Assembly: GCA_023653625.1 (NCBI GenBank)
Contig: CM042906.1
Coordinates: forward strand, 1,533,059 to 1,597,058
Direction: 5' to 3'
Source of the DNA: Triadica sebifera
Lineage: Eukaryota > Streptophyta > Magnoliopsida > Malpighiales > Euphorbiaceae
Length of the DNA stretch: 64,000 nucleotides
In this document: positions 48,701-60,700 of the stretch, in pieces
Position numbering within the stretch: position 1 is the stretch's first letter
Layout of the letters: each line of letters begins with the position of its first letter
Program-made: the position numbers and the translations under genes
Notes under the pieces: model-generated
Databases searched by the model: none
The model's input: only the letters and a program-made list of their open reading frames with translations
What the model was told of the DNA's origin: nothing

Positions 48701-51700
48701 AGACTTTCTTTTTTCCTTTTCTCATTCAAGTTCTCTTTCTCTTACTAGAGCCATTTCATGAGTGAGGAGTTTGACAATAAGTACATCGGTAGCAATTACA
48801 CTAAAGTCTCCATTGGTTTCTTCATACCTGCAACCCTTGAGCCATAATTTTTCATAAGAAAACTCTTTAGAAATTTGTTATTTACATCTTCCAAGTTATA
48901 ATGCTTTCCAAGCTTCCTCATGCCATTGACAATAACAAGAAGTCAATTGGTCATTTCGGTTATGGTCTCATTGGGCTTCGTCTTGAAGAGTTCATATTCG
49001 GTGACAAGAAGTTGAACCTTCTTGGACTTTACATATTTCGTGTCTTCATGGTAGTTTTCCAATGTTTTCCAAATGGAGTAAGTGGTTGGACAATGTTGGA
49101 TTCTATCATACTCTTCAAGTGATAGAGAGCTTATTAGAATGATCATGACTTTCTTGTTTTTGCCATTAACTCTCCTTTGGGGCTTGGTCCAATCATCTGT
49201 TGGATGATTTCATCTTCTCCTTCGGCATTCCTTGTTGGAGGTGTCTATTCCTTTCGAACGGTGTCCCAAACATCTACTCCCTCACTATAAAAGATAAGTT
49301 TCCATCTTGAATTTCCAATTCATAGAATTTGCTCCATCAAAGAAATGCTTCAGATTGTGAAATCCTTTGTTGGCCATAATTCAATCTTTGTTAGCGCTTG
49401 TTAGGCTTGAATGCTAGACTTAGCTCTGATATCAATTGTCGCCCAAAACAATAACCAAGAAGGGGGGTTGAATTGGTTGGTAATTAAAAAATTTGCTTGA
49501 GGCAATTTTACCAAAGAATGATTAGTGAGAGAGAAAAATTTGGCACTAAAGATTTATAAAGATTTGGGGTATTAACAAATCTTACTCTTCTCCCCAATCT
49601 CAATTGAATGTTTTACTAACACTCAAAATGTTACAAATGGAGTTTTACCTAGTTCACTCTCAACTATGGTCTTTTACTCTCTTGGCTTACACTTAACCAA
49701 GAAAACCCTTGTGTTTTAATGGCTAACACAACAATCAAATCCTTGTGTTTTGATTGCTCACACTAAAACCCTTACAAGTGTTTTACTCACAAGCCAACTG
49801 ACTCAAACTCATTTTTGAGTAATTCACTACAAGAAGAAACACTCACCGACCAAAAAGCTCAATAATTTTGAGCAATTATGGTTCTTACAAGATAAAAGAT
49901 AAGAATGGTGAAATGAATTAAATGCACAAGACTATAAAAGATTAGAAAATTGAATGCACGTTCACTTGTTTTTCTAACATTTGGAAGTCATAAATATGTT
50001 GTATTTATACTTCCCTTAACAAATATGGCCGTTTGGGATGCATTTAATGCAAAAATATTCATTCAACAACTTTCTCGTTCGCGCTTGTCGACTTTCTCTT
50101 TTTAGGTTAATGGGCGTGACTGAAGTGGTTAAGCTGACCATGAACGGTTTTGTCCAGAAATGAGAAGTCTTTCATGGGTGTGACACATTTCTTTACGGGC
50201 ATGACTTAGTCAAGCTTCATGGGTGGTCCAATGCTTCACTGTCGTGAACGTTTGAAAGAACAGTCTTGGTACTAATTGATTCACGGGTGTTACTCCAGAG
50301 TCACGAGCGTGAATTTCTCTTTTCACGGTTGTGGCGATTCTTCACCAAAGGTGTGACACTGTTCACTGGCGTGAATCTTGCTGATTTTCATTCTTTTGAA
50401 CTTCAAACAATTTCAATCTACTTGCTTCATGGTTTTAGAAATGTATAACTTGTCTAGTATATTTAGAACACAAAATGTGGTTAAATTTCTTATTGCCTAA
50501 TTATTTTTTATTATCAAAATGACGAAAATACTTTTCAAGATTCAACAAATTCTATTTTTGATACCAAAGATAATAATGTCATGTTATGACATTATAGGTT
50601 AGGTCATCCTAGTGTCTAGTATTTAAAACACTTGTTTCCAAATTTATTTTCAAATAAAAATCTAGCTTCTTTTAAATGTGAAATTTGTTAGTTTGCTAAA
50701 CATAAATGTGCATCTTTTTCTCCCCAACCTTATAAACCAACTACACCTTTTACCATGATCCATAGTAATATTTGGGTCCTTGTCGAACTCCTATATAATT
50801 TGGTAAAAAATGGTTTTAGACATTTATTGATGATCACATAAGATTAAACTAGGTTTATTTGATGAAGGATAAATCTGAATTTGAAACAATTTTCAGAATT
50901 TTTTACATCATGGTACAAACACAATTCACACAAATATTGCGGAATGATAATGGTAGGGAATATTTCAAAAATACATTGGGCCAATTTTTCCTTGAAAAAT
51001 GTATTGTTCATCAAAGTTCTTGCATTGACACTTGCAACAAAATGGTTTGTTTGAATGAAAGATCAAACACTTGTTGGAAGTTGCTTGGGCATTGCTTTTT
51101 GCCCATCAAGTACCAACATATCCTTGGGGTTAAGCTATTCTTATTGCTACATATCTCACAAATAGAATGCCTAATAAAGTTTTAAACTTTTAAACTCCTT
51201 TTAATGTTTTTCAAAAGTTATTTCCTACTAATAGACTTTCTTCATCTTTACAATTAAAGATATTTGGATGTACTGCATTTGTTTATATTCATAATCATAA
51301 TCGAGGGAAACTTGAAACTTGAACCTTGAGCCATAAAATGTGTTTGTTGGATATGCTTCAAATCAAAAAGGCTATAAATATTTTGAACCTATTTTAAAGA
51401 AAGTGTCTGTTTTCATGGATGCTACTTTTTTTTTGAACTAATTCTCTATTTCAAACCTCATCTTTAGGGGGGGAACCAAAATAAAGATTCGGTTTTTTAT
51501 GATTTTTTCCAGACTAAAGATTAAGAACATGATTCTTCTCCTATCTTGGCTACTCAACCTCAAAACCCAAGATTTTTTATACAAGAAGAAGATGGGTCAA
51601 GTGTTTTAGATACTATAAATACAGGTCTTCCTCTAATGCCATCTATTGACAAAGGAGAAATAGGAGAAAAAACTACAGCAGAAGTACCATTTGATATTGT

Positions 51701-54700
51701 CTACTCATGGTAGAGGACAACTCAAAAGAAAGGGCATTCCAATCCTTTGCACTGCCCAAAGTCCATGAACCCTTTAGTTAATGGCCTCATTGATTCTTTA
51801 CCTTTATCTTCAAATTCTGAGTCAGCTAGTCTTGAACTCGAGTTTTGTTCAAATTCTGAGTTCGATGATTCTAATCTTCCCATTGCTGTTCAGAAGGGTG
51901 TAAGATCTTATACCTTACATCCATTGTCCAAATATGTGTCATATGAAAAACTCTCACCTGCCTTTCGTGCTTTTACTTCACAATTGTCTTGTTTGGAGAT
52001 TCCTAATAGTGTACAGGATGCTTTAAAAGTTTTTTAGTGGAAGGAGGTTGTTTTTAAGGAGATGAAAGTTCTTGAAAAAAATGGCACATGAGAATTAGTT
52101 GATCTACCAAGAGGAAAGAAAACTGTAGGGTGTAAATGGATGTTCGCTATCAAATATAAATTTGATGGCTCCCTAAAACAATACAAAGCTCGACTAATAG
52201 CCAAGGGATTCAATCAGACCTATGACATTTATTACTTTGAAATATTTGCTCCAGTTGCTAAGCTAAGTTCCATAAGAGTTTTTTTTGTTTCTTGCAGCTA
52301 ATCTTGACTGATCTTTGCATCAATTGGACGTAAAAAATGCATTTCTCAACGGAGAATTGGAGGAAGAAGTGTAAATGGATGCACCCCTAGGATTTGGTGA
52401 AAGATTTGGTACAAAGGTGTGTAAACTGAAGAAGTTTTTATATGGATTAAAATAGTGACCAAGAAATTGGTTTGATAAGTTTACTTGGTTTGTTAAAAGT
52501 CAAGGGTACTCTCAGGGGCAAGGTGATCATATGATGTTTTTGAAACATTCACAAAATGGGAAAATTTCCATACCAATTGTATATGTAGATGATATCATTC
52601 TTACTTAAGATGAATTGTTTGAAGACTTCCATCTCATCAACATTTGAAATCAATAACTTAGGATCTCTAAGGTATTTTCTTGGCATGGAGGTTGCTAGAT
52701 CAAAGAAAGGGATTTTTATCTCCCAATGGAAGTATGTTCTTGACCTCTTTAAGGATATTGATATGAGTGGTTGTAGGCCAACTGACACACCAATAGATCC
52801 CAATCAGAAACTCGGAGATGGTATGAAAGGTGATATGGTGAATACAACTCAATATCAGAAGTTGATGGGTAAGTTGATTTATTTATTGCATATGCGGCCA
52901 GATATTGTGTTTGCTGTGAGTTTGGTAAAGTAGTTTATGCATTCACCATATGAGGAACATCTTGAAGCAGTGTACCAAATTCTAAGATATTTAAAAGTAC
53001 ACCAGACAAGGGTTTACTCTTCAAGAAGACCACACAACAAAACATAGAAGCATACACTGATGTGGATTGGACAGACTCAGTAACTGATAGAAGATCTACT
53101 TCAGGATATTGTACGTATGTTTGGGGAAATTTAGTCACATGGCGAAGTAAGAAACATAATCTTGTAGCAAGGAGCAGTGCCGAGGCATAATATAGGGCTA
53201 TGGCTAATGAAGTATGTGAAATGCTTTGGTTGAAGAGAATTCTTGAAGAGTTGCGGGTGCCAATACACATGCCAATGAAGTTATATTGTTATAATAAAGC
53301 TGTCATAAGTATTGCTCAAAATCCGGTTCAACATGATTGCACAAAGCATGTGGAGATTGACAAACACTTCATAAAGGAGAAAATTGATAGTGGTGTTATT
53401 TGCATGCCTTTTGTTTCTTTTACGGAACAAATAGCTGATATCTTTACCAAAGGGCTCTTTAGAACTAATTTTGAGTTGTTTATAAGCAAGTTGGGCATGA
53501 TGAACATCTATGCTCCAACTTGAGGAGAGGAGAAGGGTGGGGGGGTGTGTGTGTGTGTCAGACTCTCAGGAAAAAATCTATTTCCTATTTTAGCTGATTT
53601 TATTTGTTGTCAGTTTCTGTTTTTTAGCCTAGAAATTAGCTAGTTATGGGATTTGCTGATTTTGTGGGATTCCTTATTTTGTTTCTTATTTGGAGTTGTT
53701 TCTCTACTATTTAAATGTATTGGTTTCCAATGAAATAGTATGGAAGAATTATTTTTCCTCTAAAACTACAGTATACAGAGTATTTGTGGATGTCATTTCG
53801 GACTCCTTTCCAGGTTTTATTCATCTGCATCTTTGTAACTTTGTTGTCATATAATTTGACAGTGATTTCAATCCCTAATTAGCTACTGGTATTGAATAAT
53901 ATAAAGAACAAAGAATTTTATTGCCACATCGAGGTCATGATTGGTTGGAGTAATTTGTTTAATAGTATTCAAGATTTGAAATGGTGAGTTTATGACATAT
54001 AAAGAACAAGACATGTCAGATTTTAGTAGGTGCATACTATTACAAATTCACTACGGTATTTATAATTTTAGGTTGTTCACAAACAAATACTATTTATCGA
54101 CAAAAAACCAAGTATAATTTTTGTAGGGGAAAATAACTTTGTAAAGAAAGCAAAAAAAGAGAATTGCTAAATAACTATAAACTTATAAAATCACCAAAGT
54201 TTCTTATTTCTGGAATGACTGAAGAAAGTCCCTTGATGAGATCATCAATTCAGATGAACTGTCTTGTTGCTGTTGTTGAAAGGTATGGTATGTTTGTCCT
54301 TTCCCTTGGCTTTGGGTTTTCTGCTGGATGGAGAGGGGCCTTTTAGAGGTACAATGTCTTGATGGATGGGGCTGTACCTCCTCTCTAGATATTTGAGAAG
54401 GAAATATAGCCCATTGAATTGATCACATTGGAATGGCTGTTTAATGCATTGATTTTAAAGTTGAATTCACTTGCTAACATTGCATAGGCTTTAGCTCAGT
54501 TCTTGAGAAGTGTTATTTTATGCTAAGTGCTCTCTTTGTGCTGTTTATATTATAACAATATCATTCAAATTGTTGCAGCTTGCAGCTAAGTTCCGTAATA
54601 GTGGACAAACATGTGTCTGTGCTAATCGATTGATCGTACAAGAAGGTAGAATACAAAATTACAGAATTAAAATCCTGCCATTTTTACATTCTACCATTTG

Positions 54701-57700
54701 TACTTTTCCTTTTCCTCTCTCTCTCTCTCTCTCTCTTCACAACTGCAGTAGATATTGTCATATGGCAATCGTCCACAGAAGATGCTGCTACGTCATGTCT
54801 TTCAGAATAATCAGTAGTTAACTGTTAAACATGCGAACCTTATCTTTGCCTCCACTGGGTAACATAGCTAAAGAAAAACTACGCTTGATGGCCTTCATGT
54901 AATGGCAACAGTACATTAAGCCTTTGTGTGGATGCAAAACGTTGCAAGAGAATTTGATTTACTTTAATGAAGAAATTAGAAGAAAATAAATTTGATTTAC
55001 TTTAATTTCCTTTCCATTTTTTGCTTACCTTAAAGAAAACACAAGAAAACTTAGATTTCTCTCCTATAATTATAGAAAATAAATAAGTGAAATTTCTTGT
55101 TTACTCTCATTTCCCACCAATTTGGAGGGAAATAATTGTTAGCATATAGAGTAATTTGGAAATTCAGTTTATCTCCTTTTCTCTTTGTTTAAACCCTTAA
55201 TTTGTTATCCAAACAATGGAAAGAGGAAAAATTCTATTTATTTTCTTTTCACTTACCTTCAATTCTAGCCAAACAAAACAAAGGGTAAGGCTCTTTAGCT
55301 TCCAATCTTAGTTCTTGTTAGCCTTTAGATATATGTACTGCTCTCTTTTGTGATACTAACTTTTTTTTTTTGCAGGCATCTATGACAAATTTGCTCAGGC
55401 CTTTTCAAAAGCCGTTCAGAATTTGCAAGTTGGAGATGGCTTTGGTGAAGGTGTGTTACAGGTATGGTTGGTTAATGCAGAGAATATTGTCTCATAATGT
55501 GGGTCATTTCAGTTCTTTTCTTTGGACCTGAAATTGATTTGTTTCTTGATCTGCAATTTAATAAGTGATTTGAGCTTGTGGATCATAGTTAAAATAGTTA
55601 GCTTATTTTTCTTGCAGGGTCCATTAATTAATGAAGCTGCAGTGCAAAAGGTTAATCCTTCTTTTATTTATCTTTTTGAATTGTGTTCTGTGATCCTCAA
55701 TTTCCTAAATGAAATTCTCCTCCATTTGCTCCCTTTATGATTTTGTGTTGCAGGTGGAGTCATTTATTCAAGATGCTATCTCAAAGGTTTGTCTTTTTTT
55801 GCTTATGCTGTTTAATACAAGATTGTTCACATGATTTTGCAATGTATGTAATTGTTTCTGTCCTTTCTAAATGTGCAGATCATATCTTGTTTCATATTGT
55901 CCTCATTTTGTTTTTCCCCATTACAATAATTGCTTATCTCCGATTTATAGTGAAGCTGTGGCTCTTGGATTATACAGTATTCTTTTATAAACAAGGTTAA
56001 TAGATGCGTAACAATCTCCTTATCCTTTTCTTGATCACTGTTGTCTACAAGTTAGCGATACAAATTGCCCTTTTTTATAATTTATAGGATGTTTGAATAG
56101 TGTCAGACATCCTTGAATACAGGTGCAATGTTTTTTTCAGAAAGATAACTACGGACATATATAAACACATTATAGATTCCCCAAAGTGCTATTGTGAGGC
56201 GTGCTGGTGGATGCACTTCGCTCATGGTTCCTTGAAGTTACTTTCTTTTGAATTTGATATGCTCATGCGTTCCCTGAAATTGCTTTCTTTTGAGTGTGAT
56301 TTATGCTTAGGAATATAAGATTCCTTGGAATACATTACATTGCATGTAATCAGTATGCTAGAAACTTAAGTATGCTAGAAACTTACAGGTATTAATTTTG
56401 TGGAATCTTACAAGTATATAGGTAATACTAATGTTCTACTCAACATTGCATTGATCGTGATCATGTTGTTGTCAGCTATATGGCCAAAACAAAAGAATAA
56501 TGGCTAGAGAGTAAACTTATGTAAGCAAACCATACATGTTAATTTCTTTATACTATACAGCATCACTAGAGATTTTATTGTATAAATTTTCTAGGTTGGT
56601 ACTGAACATAAGGAATCTGTTTCTTTTCTGTGGATACTGTCTCATTAACCTTCGTAATATGGAGTGCTTTTTTAGTTGATCTTCTAACAACTTAAGTTTT
56701 AGCAATCATTTTGCTTCATTCGAGCCTGTTCTCACATTCTGGCTCATGGATTTAGTACCTCTATCTGCACAACTTTGGATATCATGGAGAGTCTTCATCC
56801 TTTCTTTACATTTTATCTTCTTCATCTTTAGCATCAAATTTTTTGTGTCATAAACCCCTTCTCTATACCTCTTTTAAAATCTGTCCAGAGACTTTGTGTT
56901 AGTCTTCCATTTAGGATAGTTTATGCATCTCGTACATGTCCATTTTTGTATTTGGATAGATGCCTGTACTTTTCCCAACTTGGCCTTGATTCCTTGTTGC
57001 AATACCTAATACTGCTACCAAGCTTCTTTTGACTGTGAAAAGGATGTGAACATGAAAACAAGAGGTTTCCCTACCCGGAAATGAAGCTCTTGGAAGTTTC
57101 TTGGATTCTAGTGAAAAGGAAGGCCTTGATTTCTTGTTGCACAACAACTTGCATGGTGCAGTAGAGAATCCAACTAGAACTTGTGTAGGTTTGCATTGCC
57201 GCATTGCCTTTCTTTCTTTTTTTTTTTTTTTTTTTGTTTTTGGGTATTTGCATCTAGTCTAGATTCCTTGTCATGTCTGTTAATAGCTTATGCTAGAAGC
57301 CATCTTTACATCTTTTGGGCTGCACTGTCTTTTGGTGCTTGATTCCTTTGTTATTTCTTGTTATTTACCCTCTGGTATAGCTTTATCTTCCTTGCATTAA
57401 CATTGTTAATTTTTATTTTGATGAAGTCAGTTTGATGGCTATCTTGCTTTTGGATTCAATTAAATATTCAAGATTAGATCATAAGCAAAGGTACACGCTG
57501 AAATTTTATTCTGAAAGCATTCCTTCCCTTGAAATTATAAGCCTCCCTCCATTTTCTGAAATCCTTCATTACTTTGTCCTGCATGAGAGTAGAACAATTA
57601 GTCAAAATGGAAAGGAAGGAGGTTGATAAAGCCAAAGGATGCTGGAACAAAAGATATTCCTTTTTGTTATTATAATTAGGAATATATAGCCTAATTAGGA

Positions 57701-60700
57701 ATATCTTTATTTTAGGAATTAGTATTGATTTTCTTCGTTTTTCATCTCTACAAATCTGTATATATATGTATCATTTCTCACAAGTGAATATATAATTTTT
57801 CTCTCCATTCTTGTTTAATCACATCGTATCAGAGCTGGTGTAAAGATTTCCAACCTCTGTATTTTGTTAGTTTTGATTTTGGTTCTGCCCTAGAGAGCAG
57901 ACCCATTGGCTTTCTGGGTCACCTTGTTCGAGTGACTCTTTTATCTCACTGCCCTTACTAGCTGGAGCGCCACCCTCCGATTGGCCATTCTAGAAAGTCC
58001 GATCATCTGATTCCTGACGAGTGTATCTCACACGCCACTTGAAGTTTCTGGTTAGTCTTCACATGCTGGCGTGTGTTGGCGCATGAGTCATTGTTTTCTT
58101 CTCCGGTCAGTTTTATTCTGGTCGTCTCTCCACCAGTTGTGATAATTAGGGAAGCATTTCTCCACTATCTTACATATTGTTGTCCTTTCGTGTTTCTGTT
58201 TCTTGTTGAAACTGATTTTGAATTGTTATCGGGAGTTGTTTGTGTTGATTATAATGGCTAAGGTTAAAAAAGATATGGTTGTGACGGATGTTGTTCCGAT
58301 GTTATCTAAAATCACTGATTATAAGTTGTCCGGATCTAATTTTCATGACTGGTCTAAGACTGTTAAACTTTATTTGTTGAGTATATCTCAGGATGATCAT
58401 TTACTAATGATTCTCCAAAAGATGATACTCATCTATTATGGATTAGAACTGATGCACATTTGCTCTTGCAAATAAGGAATTCTATTGATGTTGAGATAAT
58501 AAGTTTAGTAAGTCATTGTGGAACTGTAAAAGAGTTGATGAAATATTTGGATTTTTTATATTCTAGCAAAGACAATTTCTCCTGTATTTATGATGCTTGT
58601 AAGGGTTTCTATCGTGCTGAGCAAAATGACAAGTCACTTCAAACTTTTTTTTTGAATTTTAAACGAACCTATGAAGAATTAAATGTCTTATTGTCTTTTA
58701 GTTCTGATGTGAAAGTTCAACAAACCCAACATGAGCAAATGACGATTATGAGTTTTCTGGCTGGTCTTGACTCTTAGTTTGATGGAGCAAAATCTCAGAT
58801 TCTTGCTAGTGCTGAAATTTCTTCATTACATGAAGCCTTTTGTAAGGGTGCTTCGGACTGATACTGATATGACTACTACCCCAATGCAGCAACCCAATGC
58901 ACTTGGTAGTTGTAACAATGGGAATGAGACAGGTCGTTCAAACTTCCGAACAAGCAAAGGTAATAGTAGCCATAACACTAGGAATCAGGAGTTGTTTGCT
59001 ACTATTGTCATGAACCTGGACATACAAAACGGGGTTGTTGGAAGCTCCAAAAGAAAAATCAGAAGTCACAACATGCAAATATGGTTACTAGTACAGTTCT
59101 TGACTCTGGGTCTGATCAAACAATTACCATCTCTACTGATGAATATGTTAAATTACTCCAGTCTCAGGAAACACTCAACAATCCATCTCAATCTATTTCT
59201 GCCATTGTCGAGTTTGGTAAACCAAACACATATCTCTTTTCTTCTTCCACCAAGTGGGTTATTGATTCAGGTGTCACAGATCATATGACAGGTAATCCTA
59301 GTTTCTTCTCTACCTTTTAATCATATATATCTACTATTATATTAGCTGATGGTTTTGCTTCTTCAGTTCTTGGTTTTGGCATTTGCAATCTAACCTCAAC
59401 TGTTTCTTTATCCTCTGTTTTGAGTCTACCAAAGTTCTCTTTTAATCTAGTGTTTGTCAGTAAGACAACTAAATCTCTTAATTGTTCTGTCTCATTTTTT
59501 CCTAATTTTTGTCTTTTTCAGGATCTTATGAAGAAGAAGATTATTGGTAGAGGGCGAGAATCAAAAGTTCTCTATATTATGGATGTTCAGATACCTCAAC
59601 CTGTAGCTTGCTCTAGTGTCTTGTCTCTTTTTGAAGCACATTGTCGATTGAGTCATCCTATCTTTGTTAAAGAAATTGTGCCCTCAATTTGAACATGTAT
59701 CATCTTCAGTTTGTGAAGCATGTCAGTTTACTAAACATCACCGTATTTCTTCTGTCCCTTGTGTCACTAAAAGGGCTAATACCAAATTTGAATTAGTTCA
59801 TTATGATGTTTGGGGTCCATGTCCTGTTATGTCCAAAACTGGGTTTAAATATTTTATTAATTTTGTTGTTGATTTTTCTCGTATGACATGACTTTATTTA
59901 ATGAAAAATCGTTCCGAGTTATTATCACACTTTATGGCATTTTGTGTTGAGGTTAAAATGCAATTTAATGCTTCTGTTAAAATACTATGAAGTGATAATG
60001 CCAAAGAATATTTCTCTCATCATTTCTAGACTTTTATGAGCAGTAATGGTATACTTCACCAGTCATCCTGTGTGGATACACCTTCACAAAATGGAGTTGC
60101 GGAAAAAAAAATAGACTTCTTGAAACAGCCAGGACCCTTCTCTTTCAAACCAATGTTCCCAAACAGTTTTGGGCTGATGGTGTGTCAACTGCTTTTTTTT
60201 TTATTAATCGCATGCCTTCCTCAATTCTTCATGGTCAAACCCCCTATGGTACACTTTTTCCTTCACACATTGTATTCCCTATTGAACCTCGCATCTTTGG
60301 TAGCACTTGCTTCGTTCGAGATGTCCGTCCTCTATTACAAAATTAGATCCAAAATCGGTCAAATGTGTTTTTCTTAGTTACTCTCGTCTCCAAAAGGGCC
60401 ATGGATGTTATTGTCCTAGTCTCGACAGGTATTTGGTGTTTGTTGACGTTATCTTTCATAAACATATACCTTTTTTCTCTGTTCCATCCTCTTCTGTAGG
60501 TTCTCTAGTAGATGATGATTTGTTGGTTTATCATGTCATCTGTCAGAAATCTAGTCCAGATCCCACTCCACATGTCAGACCACCTATTACTCAGGTATAT
60601 TCCAAACGAATGACTTTTGAAGCTTCACCTTCTGATACTAATTTGGTACCAATATCTTCTTCTTCACCGAATCCTCCACTTAGTGATATTGACTTGCCCA

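Larger units (their letters stand above)
40934..50547 (-). mobile_element. Element G: Sirevirus-like Ty1/copia element (9.6 kb), minus strand, nested in F
   Basis: LTRs of ~1.1 kb at 40934-42036 (3') and 49437-50547 (5'). The flanks AATTT (40929-40933) and AATTC (50548-50552) are a probable target duplication with one mismatch. A primer-binding site variant (TTGATATCAGAGC) is at 49423-49435 and a polypurine tract at 42037-42050. Minus-strand order: gag with zinc knuckle and coiled coil, integrase scraps, RT, RNase H, a spacer with palindromes, and an extra ORF before the 3' LTR. Large size, long gag and an extra 3' ORF are the marks of the Sirevirus (SIRE/Maximus) lineage. Pol is heavily broken. 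Confidence 0.88.
39275..53770 (+). mobile_element. Element F: Ty1/copia element, + strand, with two nested insertions
   Basis: LTRs of 215 bp at 39275-39489 and 53556-53770, flanked by the perfect duplication GTATA (39270-39274 and 53771-53775). A decayed primer-binding site (TAGTATTAGAGCC, 39490-39502) and a purine-rich tract (53523-53550) fit. Without the hAT-like element (39546-40322) and element G (40934-50547) the element is ~4.1 kb, with most of gag missing. The two LTRs differ at 12 of 215 positions by my hand alignment. Confidence 0.94.
39245..54578 (+). other. SSADH intron 11 (15.3 kb), filled by element F and its nested insertions
   Basis: Unique intron sequence is only 25 bp at the left (39245-39269) and about 800 bp at the right (53776-54578). 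The rest is element F with a hAT-like element and element G inside. Confidence 0.9.
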
